This document shows positions 1 to 6,454 of a stretch of 10,251 nucleotides of DNA, piece after piece. Under the pieces are notes generated by a model. It saw only the letters and a list, made by a program, of their open reading frames with translations. It did not search any database and was not told the DNA's origin. The position numbers and the translations under genes are program-made. How positions within the stretch are numbered: the first letter of the stretch is position 1; every line of letters begins with the position of its first letter. Source of the DNA: Bacteroidota bacterium (GTDB taxonomy: Bacteria; Bacteroidota; Bacteroidia; Chitinophagales; Saprospiraceae); assembly GCA_024280135.1 (NCBI GenBank), contig JAJRQS010000050.1, forward strand, positions 1-10,251, in the 5' to 3' direction.

Positions 1-1662
1 AATAAAGAATTTCATGGAGAAGGGTCAATAGGGTTGATATCATCGAGATTGACACTTGAAGGTCCTATTAGTAAAGATCGGACTTCGTTTGTGGTGTCTG
101 GCCGTAGAACTTATGCAGATTTAATAGCAAGGCCTTTCGTCAAAAGAGCTAATAAAAATCTTGGCACATCAAACTCTTTTAAACTATATTTTTATGACTT
201 AAATGCAAAAGTAAATCATAAAATAAATGATAAACATCGTGTCTTTGTGAGTGCTTATATGGGTTCAGATAACTTTGGGTTTAGTAGTAAAGAGAATTTT
301 GGGAATAGTTTTTACGAAACGACATCAGGTATCAAATGGGGTAATATAACAACTGCCGCAAGATGGAATTATAAGATTAGTCCTAAATTATTCGCCAATA
401 CAACCTTTACGCATAGCCGGTTTAAGTTTGACTCGGGTGCTTCTCAAACAGAGAAAGATGGTAATGGAGTGGATAAGTTTGATTTTCGATTAGCTTCGGG
501 TATTTTTGATTGGAGTGGAAAAATCGATTTTGATTTTATTCCTAATCCTAGACATTATATTCGATTTGGAATTAGTAATACGTATCATACTTATACACCT
601 GGCGGGATTGTGGTGGAAGGTAAAAGTGGTAGCGATCCTTTTAAGATTGATTTTCGTCAAGACAAAAGGTATTCTCATGAATTTGACTCTTATATAGAAG
701 ATGATGTTCAATGGGGCGCACTCAAAGCGAATGTTGGCTTTCACTTATCTGCTTTTAAGGAAAAAGAAACCGTATATGTTTCTCCACAGCCAAGAATAGG
801 GCTTAGGTACTTGCTTAATGATAAGTGGTCTCTAAAGTCTTCATTCACGACAATGACACAATACATTAATTTATTGACCAATGAATCTTTGAGTTTGCCA
901 ACGGATCTATGGGTGCCTAGTACAAAGAAAATACTACCTCAAGAGTCTTGGCAAGTGGCTATAGGAGCGGCTTCTACATACTTGAAGGATGTAGAAGTAA
1001 GTATAGAAGCTTATTACAAAAAAATGAATAATGTGGTTTCCTATAAGGAAGGTGCTTCTTTCTTTGACCAACAAACAAATTGGGAAGAAAAAATTACGCA
1101 AGGAAAGGGTACGGCTTATGGAACGGAGCTTTTAGTTCAGAAAAAATTTGGAAAAACAACAGGTTGGTTGGGTTATACATTGTCATGGAATAATAGGCAG
1201 TTTGACGAGATTAACTCTGGCAAAGAATATCCTTTTAAATATGATAGAAGGCATGATGTTGAACTAGTTGTGAGTCATCAAATTAGAGAAAATATAAGCA
1301 TTTCAGGGACTTGGATTTATGGTACAGGTAATGCCATTTCGCTCCCAATTGCAAGCTACAACGGTTATACTTCGGTAACTAATGGGGTTCCAAATTGGGC
1401 TCGAAGCTTTGAAATATTAGGAGAAAAAAATAGTTATAGAATGGGCGCTTATCACCGAATGGATTTGGGCGTAGAGTTTACCAAAAAGAAAAGTTGGGGT
1501 GAAAGAGCATGGATCGTTAGTTTTTACAATGTGTATAATCGTAAGAACCCATTTTTTATATATTTGGGGCGTGACTATTCGAGTGGGACGTCTAAAAACG
1601 CTTTCAAAAAAGTTAGTCTCTTTCCCATCATTCCTTCGGTATCTTACCGTTTCAAATTTTAA
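1..1662 (+). CDS. TonB-dependent outer-membrane receptor, C-terminal part (5' end outside window)
   Basis: The reading frame is open from base 1, so the gene begins upstream of the window and 553 codons are visible. The first codons read NKEFHGEGSIGLISSRLTLE followed by GPI and, a little later, SGRRTYADL. This is the usual junction between the plug and the first barrel strands in Bacteroidota TonB-dependent receptors. The rest is alternating aromatic/polar beta-strand sequence (for example the strand ending YDLNAKVNHKIND and the strand around YGTELLVQKKFGKTTGWLGY), ending SVSYRFKF with the C-terminal Phe of an outer-membrane barrel signal. The family takes up large ligands across the outer membrane using TonB/ExbBD energy; the ligand cannot be read here. 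The missing 5' part should encode a signal peptide, a carboxypeptidase-like regulatory domain and the plug. It is followed 18 nt later by a DUF4249-type lipoprotein gene, a common partner, so the two are probably one transcript. Confidence 0.93.
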   Translation, partial: NKEFHGEGSIGLISSRLTLEGPISKDRTSFVVSGRRTYADLIARPFVKRANKNLGTSNSFKLYFYDLNAKVNHKINDKHRVFVSAYMGSDNFGFSSKENFGNSFYETTSGIKWGNITTAARWNYKISPKLFANTTFTHSRFKFDSGASQTEKDGNGVDKFDFRLASGIFDWSGKIDFDFIPNPRHYIRFGISNTYHTYTPGGIVVEGKSGSDPFKIDFRQDKRYSHEFDSYIEDDVQWGALKANVGFHLSAFKEKETVYVSPQPRIGLRYLLNDKWSLKSSFTTMTQYINLLTNESLSLPTDLWVPSTKKILPQESWQVAIGAASTYLKDVEVSIEAYYKKMNNVVSYKEGASFFDQQTNWEEKITQGKGTAYGTELLVQKKFGKTTGWLGYTLSWNNRQFDEINSGKEYPFKYDRRHDVELVVSHQIRENISISGTWIYGTGNAISLPIASYNGYTSVTNGVPNWARSFEILGEKNSYRMGAYHRMDLGVEFTKKKSWGERAWIVSFYNVYNRKNPFFIYLGRDYSSGTSKNAFKKVSLFPIIPSVSYRFKF

Positions 1663-1680
1663 TCTCAAAAAACTAATCTG

Positions 1681-2529
1681 ATGAAAAAAATCATTTATAT
1701 ATTTCTATTGGGCACTTTAGTCCTCTTTTCTTCTTGCGAGAATTTTTTTGAACAAACCGTGACAATTGATGTTCCGGAGCATGAACCGAAGTTAGGTATT
1801 ACCGCCATCTTCGATCAAGATCAAGACTCTTTGGCAGTCATGGTGTCTAAATCTGTCGGAGCCTTATCAGAAAAAAATGCGGGTATCTTGCATGATGCTA
1901 CAGTAAAGTTGTTTGAGGGAGGTAATCTAATTTCTGATTTTAAAGAGAAAGAAGATTCTGGTATATACTTTACCGATGGCATCCACTTTACAGAAGGTCA
2001 AGCGTATACCTTAGAAGTCTCTGCACCCAACTTAAAAACGGTCACTTCTACGCAAAAAATGCCAAGTCACCCTATAATAATAGAAGCTGATTTCTTTGCA
2101 GAAAAAGGAAAATTAAATATTCGTTTTAAGGACGTAGTTGGAGAAGATACCTATCTATTGGGTATTAAAAAGCATAATGATTTAAGTGGAGGGACAGAAT
2201 ATATTTATTTGGATCCAAATGGTATCACAAAAGAAAGTGCGTTGGATGGATACCGAAACCTTACTTTTTTAGATAATACATTTGAAGGGAAAGAGACGAG
2301 TCAAAGTTTTTTTGCAAGTAATAGCATTGTTAAAGAGAACGATACATTGGATTGCTTCCTGACTAATGTTACGAAAGCGTATTATTATTTTGATCAGGCG
2401 TATTTAAAGCAAGAGAACGATGTTGGCTTTTTTTCAGAGCCAATCATTTTACCTAGTAATTTTGAGAATGGGTTTGGATTGTTTGCATTAAGAAATCAAG
2501 CTTATATTCAGATAATTGCTAAAAAGTAA
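1681..2529 (+). CDS. DUF4249-type lipoprotein, partner of the TonB-dependent receptor
   Basis: This 282-residue protein begins MKKIIYIFLLGTLVLFSSC: a lipoprotein signal with lipobox FSSC and lipidated Cys19. The early segment TIDVPEHEPKLGITAIFDQD, followed by a VSKSVG element near residue 55, matches the start of DUF4249 proteins, which usually sit directly downstream of a TonB-dependent receptor in Bacteroidota. The remainder is beta-rich with no catalytic motif I recognise. By analogy it is likely an outer-membrane-anchored accessory that binds or presents the receptor's substrate; that role is inferred. The residues after Cys19 (ENFFEQ) do not clearly form the acidic surface-export signal known from Bacteroidota lipoproteins, so whether it faces outward is unclear. 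The start is 18 nt after the receptor stop, preceded by an A-rich stretch and no Shine-Dalgarno sequence. An intrinsic terminator follows 17 nt after the stop. Confidence 0.85.
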   Translation: MKKIIYIFLLGTLVLFSSCENFFEQTVTIDVPEHEPKLGITAIFDQDQDSLAVMVSKSVGALSEKNAGILHDATVKLFEGGNLISDFKEKEDSGIYFTDGIHFTEGQAYTLEVSAPNLKTVTSTQKMPSHPIIIEADFFAEKGKLNIRFKDVVGEDTYLLGIKKHNDLSGGTEYIYLDPNGITKESALDGYRNLTFLDNTFEGKETSQSFFASNSIVKENDTLDCFLTNVTKAYYYFDQAYLKQENDVGFFSEPIILPSNFENGFGLFALRNQAYIQIIAKK

Positions 2530-2546
2530 AGACAGAATGACATTTG

Positions 2547-2580
2547 AAAGCAGTTAGCCATTTAGGTTAGCTGCTTTTTT
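2547..2580 (+). terminator. Intrinsic terminator of the receptor/DUF4249 operon
   Basis: The arms AAGCAGTTAGCC (2548-2559) and GGTTAGCTGCTT (2565-2576) form a 12-bp stem with two G-U pairs and a 5-nt loop ATTTA. The stem is followed by four further T residues (2577-2580), the first of which can also pair with A2547. It lies 17 nt after the DUF4249 stop codon, where the end of that transcript is expected. Confidence 0.85.
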
Positions 2581-2620
2581 GTCTATTTTTAGTTCCCGAT
2601 TGTTTTTAGAACCATCTATT

Positions 2621-2646
2621 CCTTATATCGTTATACTACTATAAGG
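2621..2646. repeat. 7-bp inverted repeat in front of coaD
   Basis: CCTTATA (2621-2627) and TATAAGG (2640-2646) are perfect inverted arms around a 12-nt centre, 39 nt before the coaD start. It overlaps a poor promoter-like pair: TTG at 2600-2602, then 21 nt, then TATATCG at 2624-2630. It could be an operator, a leader hairpin or chance; the sequence alone does not decide. Confidence 0.3.
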
Positions 2647-2684
2647 CACGATTATAGCTGCCACTATCGCTAAACACTTGTAAA

Positions 2685-3149
2685 ATGAAAATAGCTGTTT
2701 TTCCTGCATCTTTTGACCCAATTACCAAAGGTCATGAAGAAATTGCCCGTCGAGCTTTACCTCTTTTTGATAAGATAATTTTGGCCATTGGAATCAATTC
2801 ACAGAAGAAGACTTTGTTTTCGCTTGCGCAAAGACGTAAATGGTTAGAAGATGTCTTTGCTGATGAGCCTCGAATTGTGGTGGATACTTTTGAAAACTTG
2901 ACAGCTGATTATTGTAAGACCATCGGTTCCAAGTACTTGATAAGAGGCTTGCGAAATGCCTCGGATTTCGACTATGAAAAGACCATTTCACAATTGAATC
3001 ATATAATTGGTGATGGCATCGAGACCATCTTTTTTATCAGTCTTCCAGAATATTCACACATCAGCTCTACGATTGTAAGGGAAATCATAAAGGGTGGGGG
3101 AGATGCTTCTCCTTTTGTCCCCACTAAGGTTACTTTTGGGGGTATCTAA
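2685..3149 (+). CDS. coaD: Pantetheine-phosphate adenylyltransferase (PPAT)
   Basis: CoaD transfers AMP from ATP to 4'-phosphopantetheine to give dephospho-CoA, the penultimate step of coenzyme A synthesis, in the cytoplasm. The 154-residue protein has the expected signatures in order: FPASFDPITKGH at residues 6-17, containing the T-x-G-H nucleotidyltransferase motif (T14, H17); RGLR at 87-90, the substrate/ATP-binding arginines; and ISSTIVRE at 126-133, equivalent to the SSS-x-V-(K/R)-E motif. The length is slightly below the usual 155-165 residues. The ATG is the only start that keeps the complete N-terminal beta strand before the nucleotide motif. It appears to be its own transcription unit, because a terminator separates it from the upstream operon. 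Its stop is only 12 nt from the stop of the converging minus-strand operon, and I see no clear terminator after it. Confidence 0.96.
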   Translation: MKIAVFPASFDPITKGHEEIARRALPLFDKIILAIGINSQKKTLFSLAQRRKWLEDVFADEPRIVVDTFENLTADYCKTIGSKYLIRGLRNASDFDYEKTISQLNHIIGDGIETIFFISLPEYSHISSTIVREIIKGGGDASPFVPTKVTFGGI

Positions 3150-3161
3150 TTAAAACCACTA

Positions 3162-3287
3162 TTATTTTTTATTGGATTTTTTCTTATCCTTTTTCTTTGG
3201 ACTCAACTTATAAGCCAAATATCCAATCCCCACGACAAAGTGAGCAATAACAATAAATAAAAATACCTTGATCCAAAATGGTGACAT
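3162..3287 (-). CDS. 41-residue single-pass membrane protein with Lys-rich tail
   Basis: A 41-codon frame runs from the ATG at 3287 to the TAA at 3162. It begins MSPFWIKVFLFIVIAHFVVG, giving one hydrophobic segment at about residues 5-26, then YLAYKLSP, then a strongly basic end with ten Lys in the last 13 residues. The charge distribution suggests an inner-membrane protein with the C-terminus in the cytoplasm (positive-inside rule). It is the last gene of the minus-strand run, beginning 15 nt after the stop of the beta-barrel gene, so it is probably co-transcribed. The coherent membrane-segment-plus-basic-tail composition and the spacing argue against a chance frame. I do not recognise a function; a role beside the envelope proteins of the same operon is only a guess. 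Confidence 0.72.
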   Translation of the reverse strand: MSPFWIKVFLFIVIAHFVVGIGYLAYKLSPKKKDKKKSNKK

Positions 3288-3302
3288 GAGTAGTTATTTT
3301 AA

Positions 3303-3851
3303 TTAAAAACGATAGCCAGTTCCGAGACCTAATAGAATGATAGCCCCTTCTCCAGTAGCTTCCCCATCTGTTTTAGTATTTATTTCAAACCCAAAAGCAA
3401 ATGTGGGTGTTAGAAAAAAATGTTTTTTTACGAAAGTATATCCACCTTCTAACGTGGGTTGAATGACCGTGATTTTAGTAATCCCATTCATTTGCAAAGG
3501 AGGTTTTGGTAACGTTTCTTTTCCCCATTTTACTTCATTAAACCAGACATCATTGCGTAAGCCTAGAAAAAATCGTTCATGGTTTTCTGAAAAATATCTT
3601 TTATAACCAACAGTAAAACCGAATCCCTGTCCCTCTTCCGTATAATGTTTACCTAACTGCCGATGGTCAAAGATATTGGTACCTATTCGTAAGTGTACAG
3701 CGTGCCTTTCGGAAAAATTCTTTTCTATTCTTGCACCTGGCAAAATACCTGTTGGGTACGCTTGAAATTCAAGTCCTACATCCCAACTATCTTGTGCAAT
3801 GGAAAAATAGCTAAGAAATAAACATAGGAATAGGAACGTAATCTTTTTCAT
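3303..3851 (-). CDS. Small outer-membrane beta-barrel protein
   Basis: This 182-residue protein has a clear signal peptide with predicted cleavage at SIA|Q20. The mature part is made of short amphipathic beta strands (for example GFGFTVGYKRYF near residues 76-87 and FFLTPTFAFGFEI near 145-157) separated by polar turns. It ends LGLGTGYRF, with the terminal Phe typical of proteins inserted by the BAM complex. Size and strand count fit an 8- to 10-stranded barrel of the general outer-membrane beta-barrel family; no catalytic residues are recognisable. It begins 9 nt after the stop of the T9SS-sorted thioredoxin gene and is followed by the 41-residue membrane protein, so it is almost certainly in the same operon. 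The specific role is unknown. Confidence 0.82.
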   Translation of the reverse strand: MKKITFLFLCLFLSYFSIAQDSWDVGLEFQAYPTGILPGARIEKNFSERHAVHLRIGTNIFDHRQLGKHYTEEGQGFGFTVGYKRYFSENHERFFLGLRNDVWFNEVKWGKETLPKPPLQMNGITKITVIQPTLEGGYTFVKKHFFLTPTFAFGFEINTKTDGEATGEGAIILLGLGTGYRF

Positions 3852-3860
3852 ACTTTAAGT

Positions 3861-4676
3861 TTAGGGGGCAATTTTAGAAAAACGTTGTGTCGAAATCACA
3901 GAGCCATCTACAATCAATTGAACAAGATATAAACCTGGCTTGAGGGTTTTAAATTCAAAATACCTTTCAGTTGATTTTTGGAAATATTCATTTACGGGTG
4001 TTGCTACTTTTTGACCAAGAATATTTAAAATATTAATTTGAACAGGTTGGGCTCTTGAAATTTCGATAGAAAAGGTAGTCCCAATAATCATTGGATTCGG
4101 GTAGATGCTGAGTTGTATGTTGTTAGGGACAGTGTGATGATTAGTACTTGGTGCACAAGCTGAAAAATTATTTTTAATTTCTGCCTGCTGGCGTATGGCC
4201 TGAGTCAAATTCGCTTCATTCACGGGATAGATATCAGAATCGACAAAGGTTTTATTGGGCGCTATCAAAAGCACAGTTGGGAAAGCGGTTACACCATATA
4301 AGTCGGCAATTTGATTAGTTTTACCCGTATTTACCATGGGGTATTGAATGTCTAATTTTTGAGCAGCTTTTTGAATGAGCGCATCCGATGTACCTCTGGT
4401 GAGTCCAATGAAGATGATGTCTCCTTCGTTACATCCATATTGTTTGTACGCTTTATTCATGCTTGCTACGCCCAATTTACATGTGCTGCAATTTGGAAAA
4501 GAAAAGTCCAACAATACATATTTACCCTCCTTTAGATAATCAAAAAGATGGTGCTCATTCCCTTTGGTGTCAACTACCTTGAAGTCTATAGCATTTGCGA
4601 TTGTTGCTTGCCCTGCTAGTTGCAAACTGAGCAAAGAAAGAATAAAGAAAAGAGTAAATTTTTGAAGTAAATTCAT
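3861..4676 (-). CDS. Secreted thioredoxin-fold protein with T9SS C-terminal sorting domain
   Basis: Three parts can be read in the 271 residues. Residues 1-22 are a signal peptide (likely cleavage LAG|Q23). Residues about 27-165 are a TlpA/AhpC-like thioredoxin fold: VLLDFSFPNCSTCKLG carries the redox-active C63-S-T-C66, and FPTVLL at 132-137 carries the cis-Pro that faces it (P133). Residues about 187-270 are a Por/T9SS type A sorting domain, with IYPNP at 191-195, ILNILGQKV near 216-224 and LKPGLYLVQL near 245-254, the classic landmarks. Such a domain directs a protein through the type IX system to the cell surface or medium, so this should be an extracellular thiol-disulfide protein. Two further cysteines, C82 and C174, might form another disulfide. 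The gene begins 7 nt after the alanine dehydrogenase stop and lies 9 nt before a beta-barrel gene. Substrate unknown. Confidence 0.9.
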   Translation of the reverse strand: MNLLQKFTLFFILSLLSLQLAGQATIANAIDFKVVDTKGNEHHLFDYLKEGKYVLLDFSFPNCSTCKLGVASMNKAYKQYGCNEGDIIFIGLTRGTSDALIQKAAQKLDIQYPMVNTGKTNQIADLYGVTAFPTVLLIAPNKTFVDSDIYPVNEANLTQAIRQQAEIKNNFSACAPSTNHHTVPNNIQLSIYPNPMIIGTTFSIEISRAQPVQINILNILGQKVATPVNEYFQKSTERYFEFKTLKPGLYLVQLIVDGSVISTQRFSKIAP

Positions 4677-4683
4677 CTCAATA

Positions 4684-5913
4684 TTAGTATCCAGAGGTTA
4701 ATAAGAGGTCTAGATTAATGGTCTTAATCCCAAACCGACGACCTAAATAATTATTGGTTAAACTGCCTTTATAAGTATAAACTCCATTACGCAAGCCTTG
4801 GTCGATTTGTAACATCTGTTCTATGCCACCATAATGATCGGCACGACGCAAAATGCTGGTCAATATATTACTAATGGCTACTGATGCCGTTTGGGAAACC
4901 ATAGACGGAATATTCGGTACGCAGTAATGAATGACATCGTGCTTCGTGAAAGTAGGATGTTTGTGTGAGGTAACCTCAGATGTTTCAAAACAACCGCCTT
5001 GGTCAATACTTACATCTACTATTACGGAACCTGGTTTCATTTTCATAACTAAGTCTTCTGAGACGACCATGGGTGCACGCCCAGAATTGGAGTGGATCGC
5101 ACCGATCGCTACATCTGCATCTAATAATTGTTTTTTGAGGTTTAAGGGGTCTAGTACCGAAGTAAATAATTGCTTACCTATATTATTCTGTAGTCGAATT
5201 AAATTCTCAATACTATCATCAAAAATACGCACTTCGGCGCCGAGTCCTAAGGCGGTACGTGTGGCAAATTCTGCGACGACACCGGCTCCTAAAATAACAA
5301 CATTGGCCGGTGGTACTCCTGCTATGCCACCTAATAAAATTCCACTGCCTCCCCGATAATTTGTCAATAATTCTGCAGCAGTATGCATCGCAAAAATACC
5401 AGAGATTTCACTCATTACTCGGACAACGGGAAAAACACCTTTCTCATTATGCAGATATTCCATGGCAATAGCAATGACTCTTTTTTGTCGAAGCTTATTG
5501 ATGTATTCTGCACTGATTACAGGAATATGGAGCGGAGAAACCAATACTTGATTGGGTCTGAAAAAATCTATATCCTCAATCGTGGGAGGTGTTATTTTGA
5601 TAATGATATCTGCCTTAAAAACGGCTTCTGCAGAAAAAACAACATCCGCTCCTGCGTCCGCATAGGCAGCATCAGAAATTTTTGATTTTTTACCGGCTCC
5701 AGATTCAATGATGACCCGATGCCCAAGAGCAACTAATGCAGCCACAGAATGAGGTACTAAGGCTACACGATTTTCATGGAAAGAAACCTCGTTCGGAACA
5801 CCTATCGTAAAGTTGTCTGCCTTTTTACGTACAGCGACTAATTCAGGCTGCGTCCGAATATGCTCCTCTAAAAAATGCTTAGGAATATCTACTTTTCCTT
5901 TTTGGTCACCCAT
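4684..5913 (-). CDS. ald: Alanine dehydrogenase
   Basis: The enzyme interconverts L-alanine and pyruvate plus ammonia using NAD in the cytoplasm. The 409 residues contain the AlaDH/PNT N-terminal domain (from IGVPNE at 37-42) and the NAD-binding domain (VVILGAGVVAEFA at 205-217). Residues aligning to those important in characterised enzymes are present: R49 in ENRVAL, K106 in IIIKITPP, H129 in SPLHIP, and D304 in VSIDQGGCFE. The segment HPTFTKHDVIHYCVPNIPS (319-337) separates it from transhydrogenase alpha subunits. It is longer than the roughly 370-residue classic form by about 34 residues at the N-terminus and 30 at the C-terminus, as I recall for Bacteroidota homologues. The start is supported by an in-frame TAA 12 nt upstream. 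It lies 43 nt after tsaE and 7 nt before the thioredoxin gene, probably in one operon. Confidence 0.94.
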   Translation of the reverse strand: MGDQKGKVDIPKHFLEEHIRTQPELVAVRKKADNFTIGVPNEVSFHENRVALVPHSVAALVALGHRVIIESGAGKKSKISDAAYADAGADVVFSAEAVFKADIIIKITPPTIEDIDFFRPNQVLVSPLHIPVISAEYINKLRQKRVIAIAMEYLHNEKGVFPVVRVMSEISGIFAMHTAAELLTNYRGGSGILLGGIAGVPPANVVILGAGVVAEFATRTALGLGAEVRIFDDSIENLIRLQNNIGKQLFTSVLDPLNLKKQLLDADVAIGAIHSNSGRAPMVVSEDLVMKMKPGSVIVDVSIDQGGCFETSEVTSHKHPTFTKHDVIHYCVPNIPSMVSQTASVAISNILTSILRRADHYGGIEQMLQIDQGLRNGVYTYKGSLTNNYLGRRFGIKTINLDLLLTSGY

Positions 5914-5956
5914 AAGTTTGAATTAATGCTTGATTCCGCCCCACATAGGGATACGT

Positions 5957-6379
5957 TTACAAAAGTACTAATTTTCGATGATTATTTGTGGTTTCTTCGA
6001 TTTTTATTTGGCACTCATCTCCATCTAAAAGCGGCTCAATGATAGCGGGCCATTCAATAAAGACCCAATTTTTACTGTCCAAAATTTCATAAATACCCAA
6101 ATCTAGGGCTTCTTCAATAGATTTAATGCGATATAAATCCAAATGATAGACGTGTTTTTTTTTGCCCGCAAGGGTATAATCATATTGATTCACGATTGAA
6201 AAAGTGGGGCTATCTACCATGTCTTCTACTCCCAAATAAGTACAAATGGATTTTACAAAAGTCGTCTTGCCTGCACCTAGTTCACCTTGCAACAAAAAAA
6301 TGCCTCGTGCGCAGTTGGCTAGCAACTCTGGGATGATTCCTTGGTAATCTTGAATTGAATGAATGTCAAATGTTTTCAT
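5957..6379 (-). CDS. tsaE: TsaE, ATPase of the tRNA t6A threonylcarbamoylation complex
   Basis: TsaE is the P-loop ATPase that works with TsaB and TsaD to make N6-threonylcarbamoyladenosine at position 37 of tRNAs reading ANN codons. The 140 residues are near the family's usual 140-160. Motifs in order: Walker A GELGAGKTT at 32-40; SPTF at 57-60, the conserved switch-like element; HLDLYR at 79-84, the Walker B-like segment; and IEWP at 108-111. All key residues are intact. It begins 15 nt downstream of the terminator A/T run that ends the protease gene, leaving no room for a complete separate promoter. It may depend on a promoter overlapping that terminator or on read-through. It heads the five-gene minus-strand run. 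Confidence 0.95.
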   Translation of the reverse strand: MKTFDIHSIQDYQGIIPELLANCARGIFLLQGELGAGKTTFVKSICTYLGVEDMVDSPTFSIVNQYDYTLAGKKKHVYHLDLYRIKSIEEALDLGIYEILDSKNWVFIEWPAIIEPLLDGDECQIKIEETTNNHRKLVLL

Positions 6380-6393
6380 AACTAAAATTCGAT

Positions 6394-6433
6394 AAAAAAA
6401 TAAGCTATAAGCACGAGGCTTATAGCTTATTTT
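6394..6433 (-). terminator. Strong intrinsic terminator after the S8 protease gene
   Basis: The two 16-nt arms at 6397-6412 and 6418-6433 are perfectly complementary around the loop ACGAG. On the minus strand the second arm ends in a seven-T run (6400-6394), the canonical form for stopping transcription of the protease gene, whose stop codon is 21 nt upstream. On the plus strand only four T residues follow, and no plus-strand gene needs ending here. Confidence 0.88.
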
Positions 6434-6454
6434 GCCGAGCTTTAAAAAATTATT

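Noticed and set aside
34..36. TTG as start of the first gene
   Set aside because: The frame is open to base 1 and the codons before 34 match receptor sequence, so the true start is outside the window.
3094..3124. GTGGGG/CCCCAC stem-loop near the 3' end of coaD
   Set aside because: It lies inside the coding sequence and is not followed directly by a T run; the T-rich stretch begins some 40 nt later, so it is unlikely to be the coaD terminator.
4931..5685. Two plus-strand open frames antisense to alanine dehydrogenase
   Set aside because: Their translations show no domain, signal or composition of real proteins, and the opposite strand encodes a fully recognisable enzyme.
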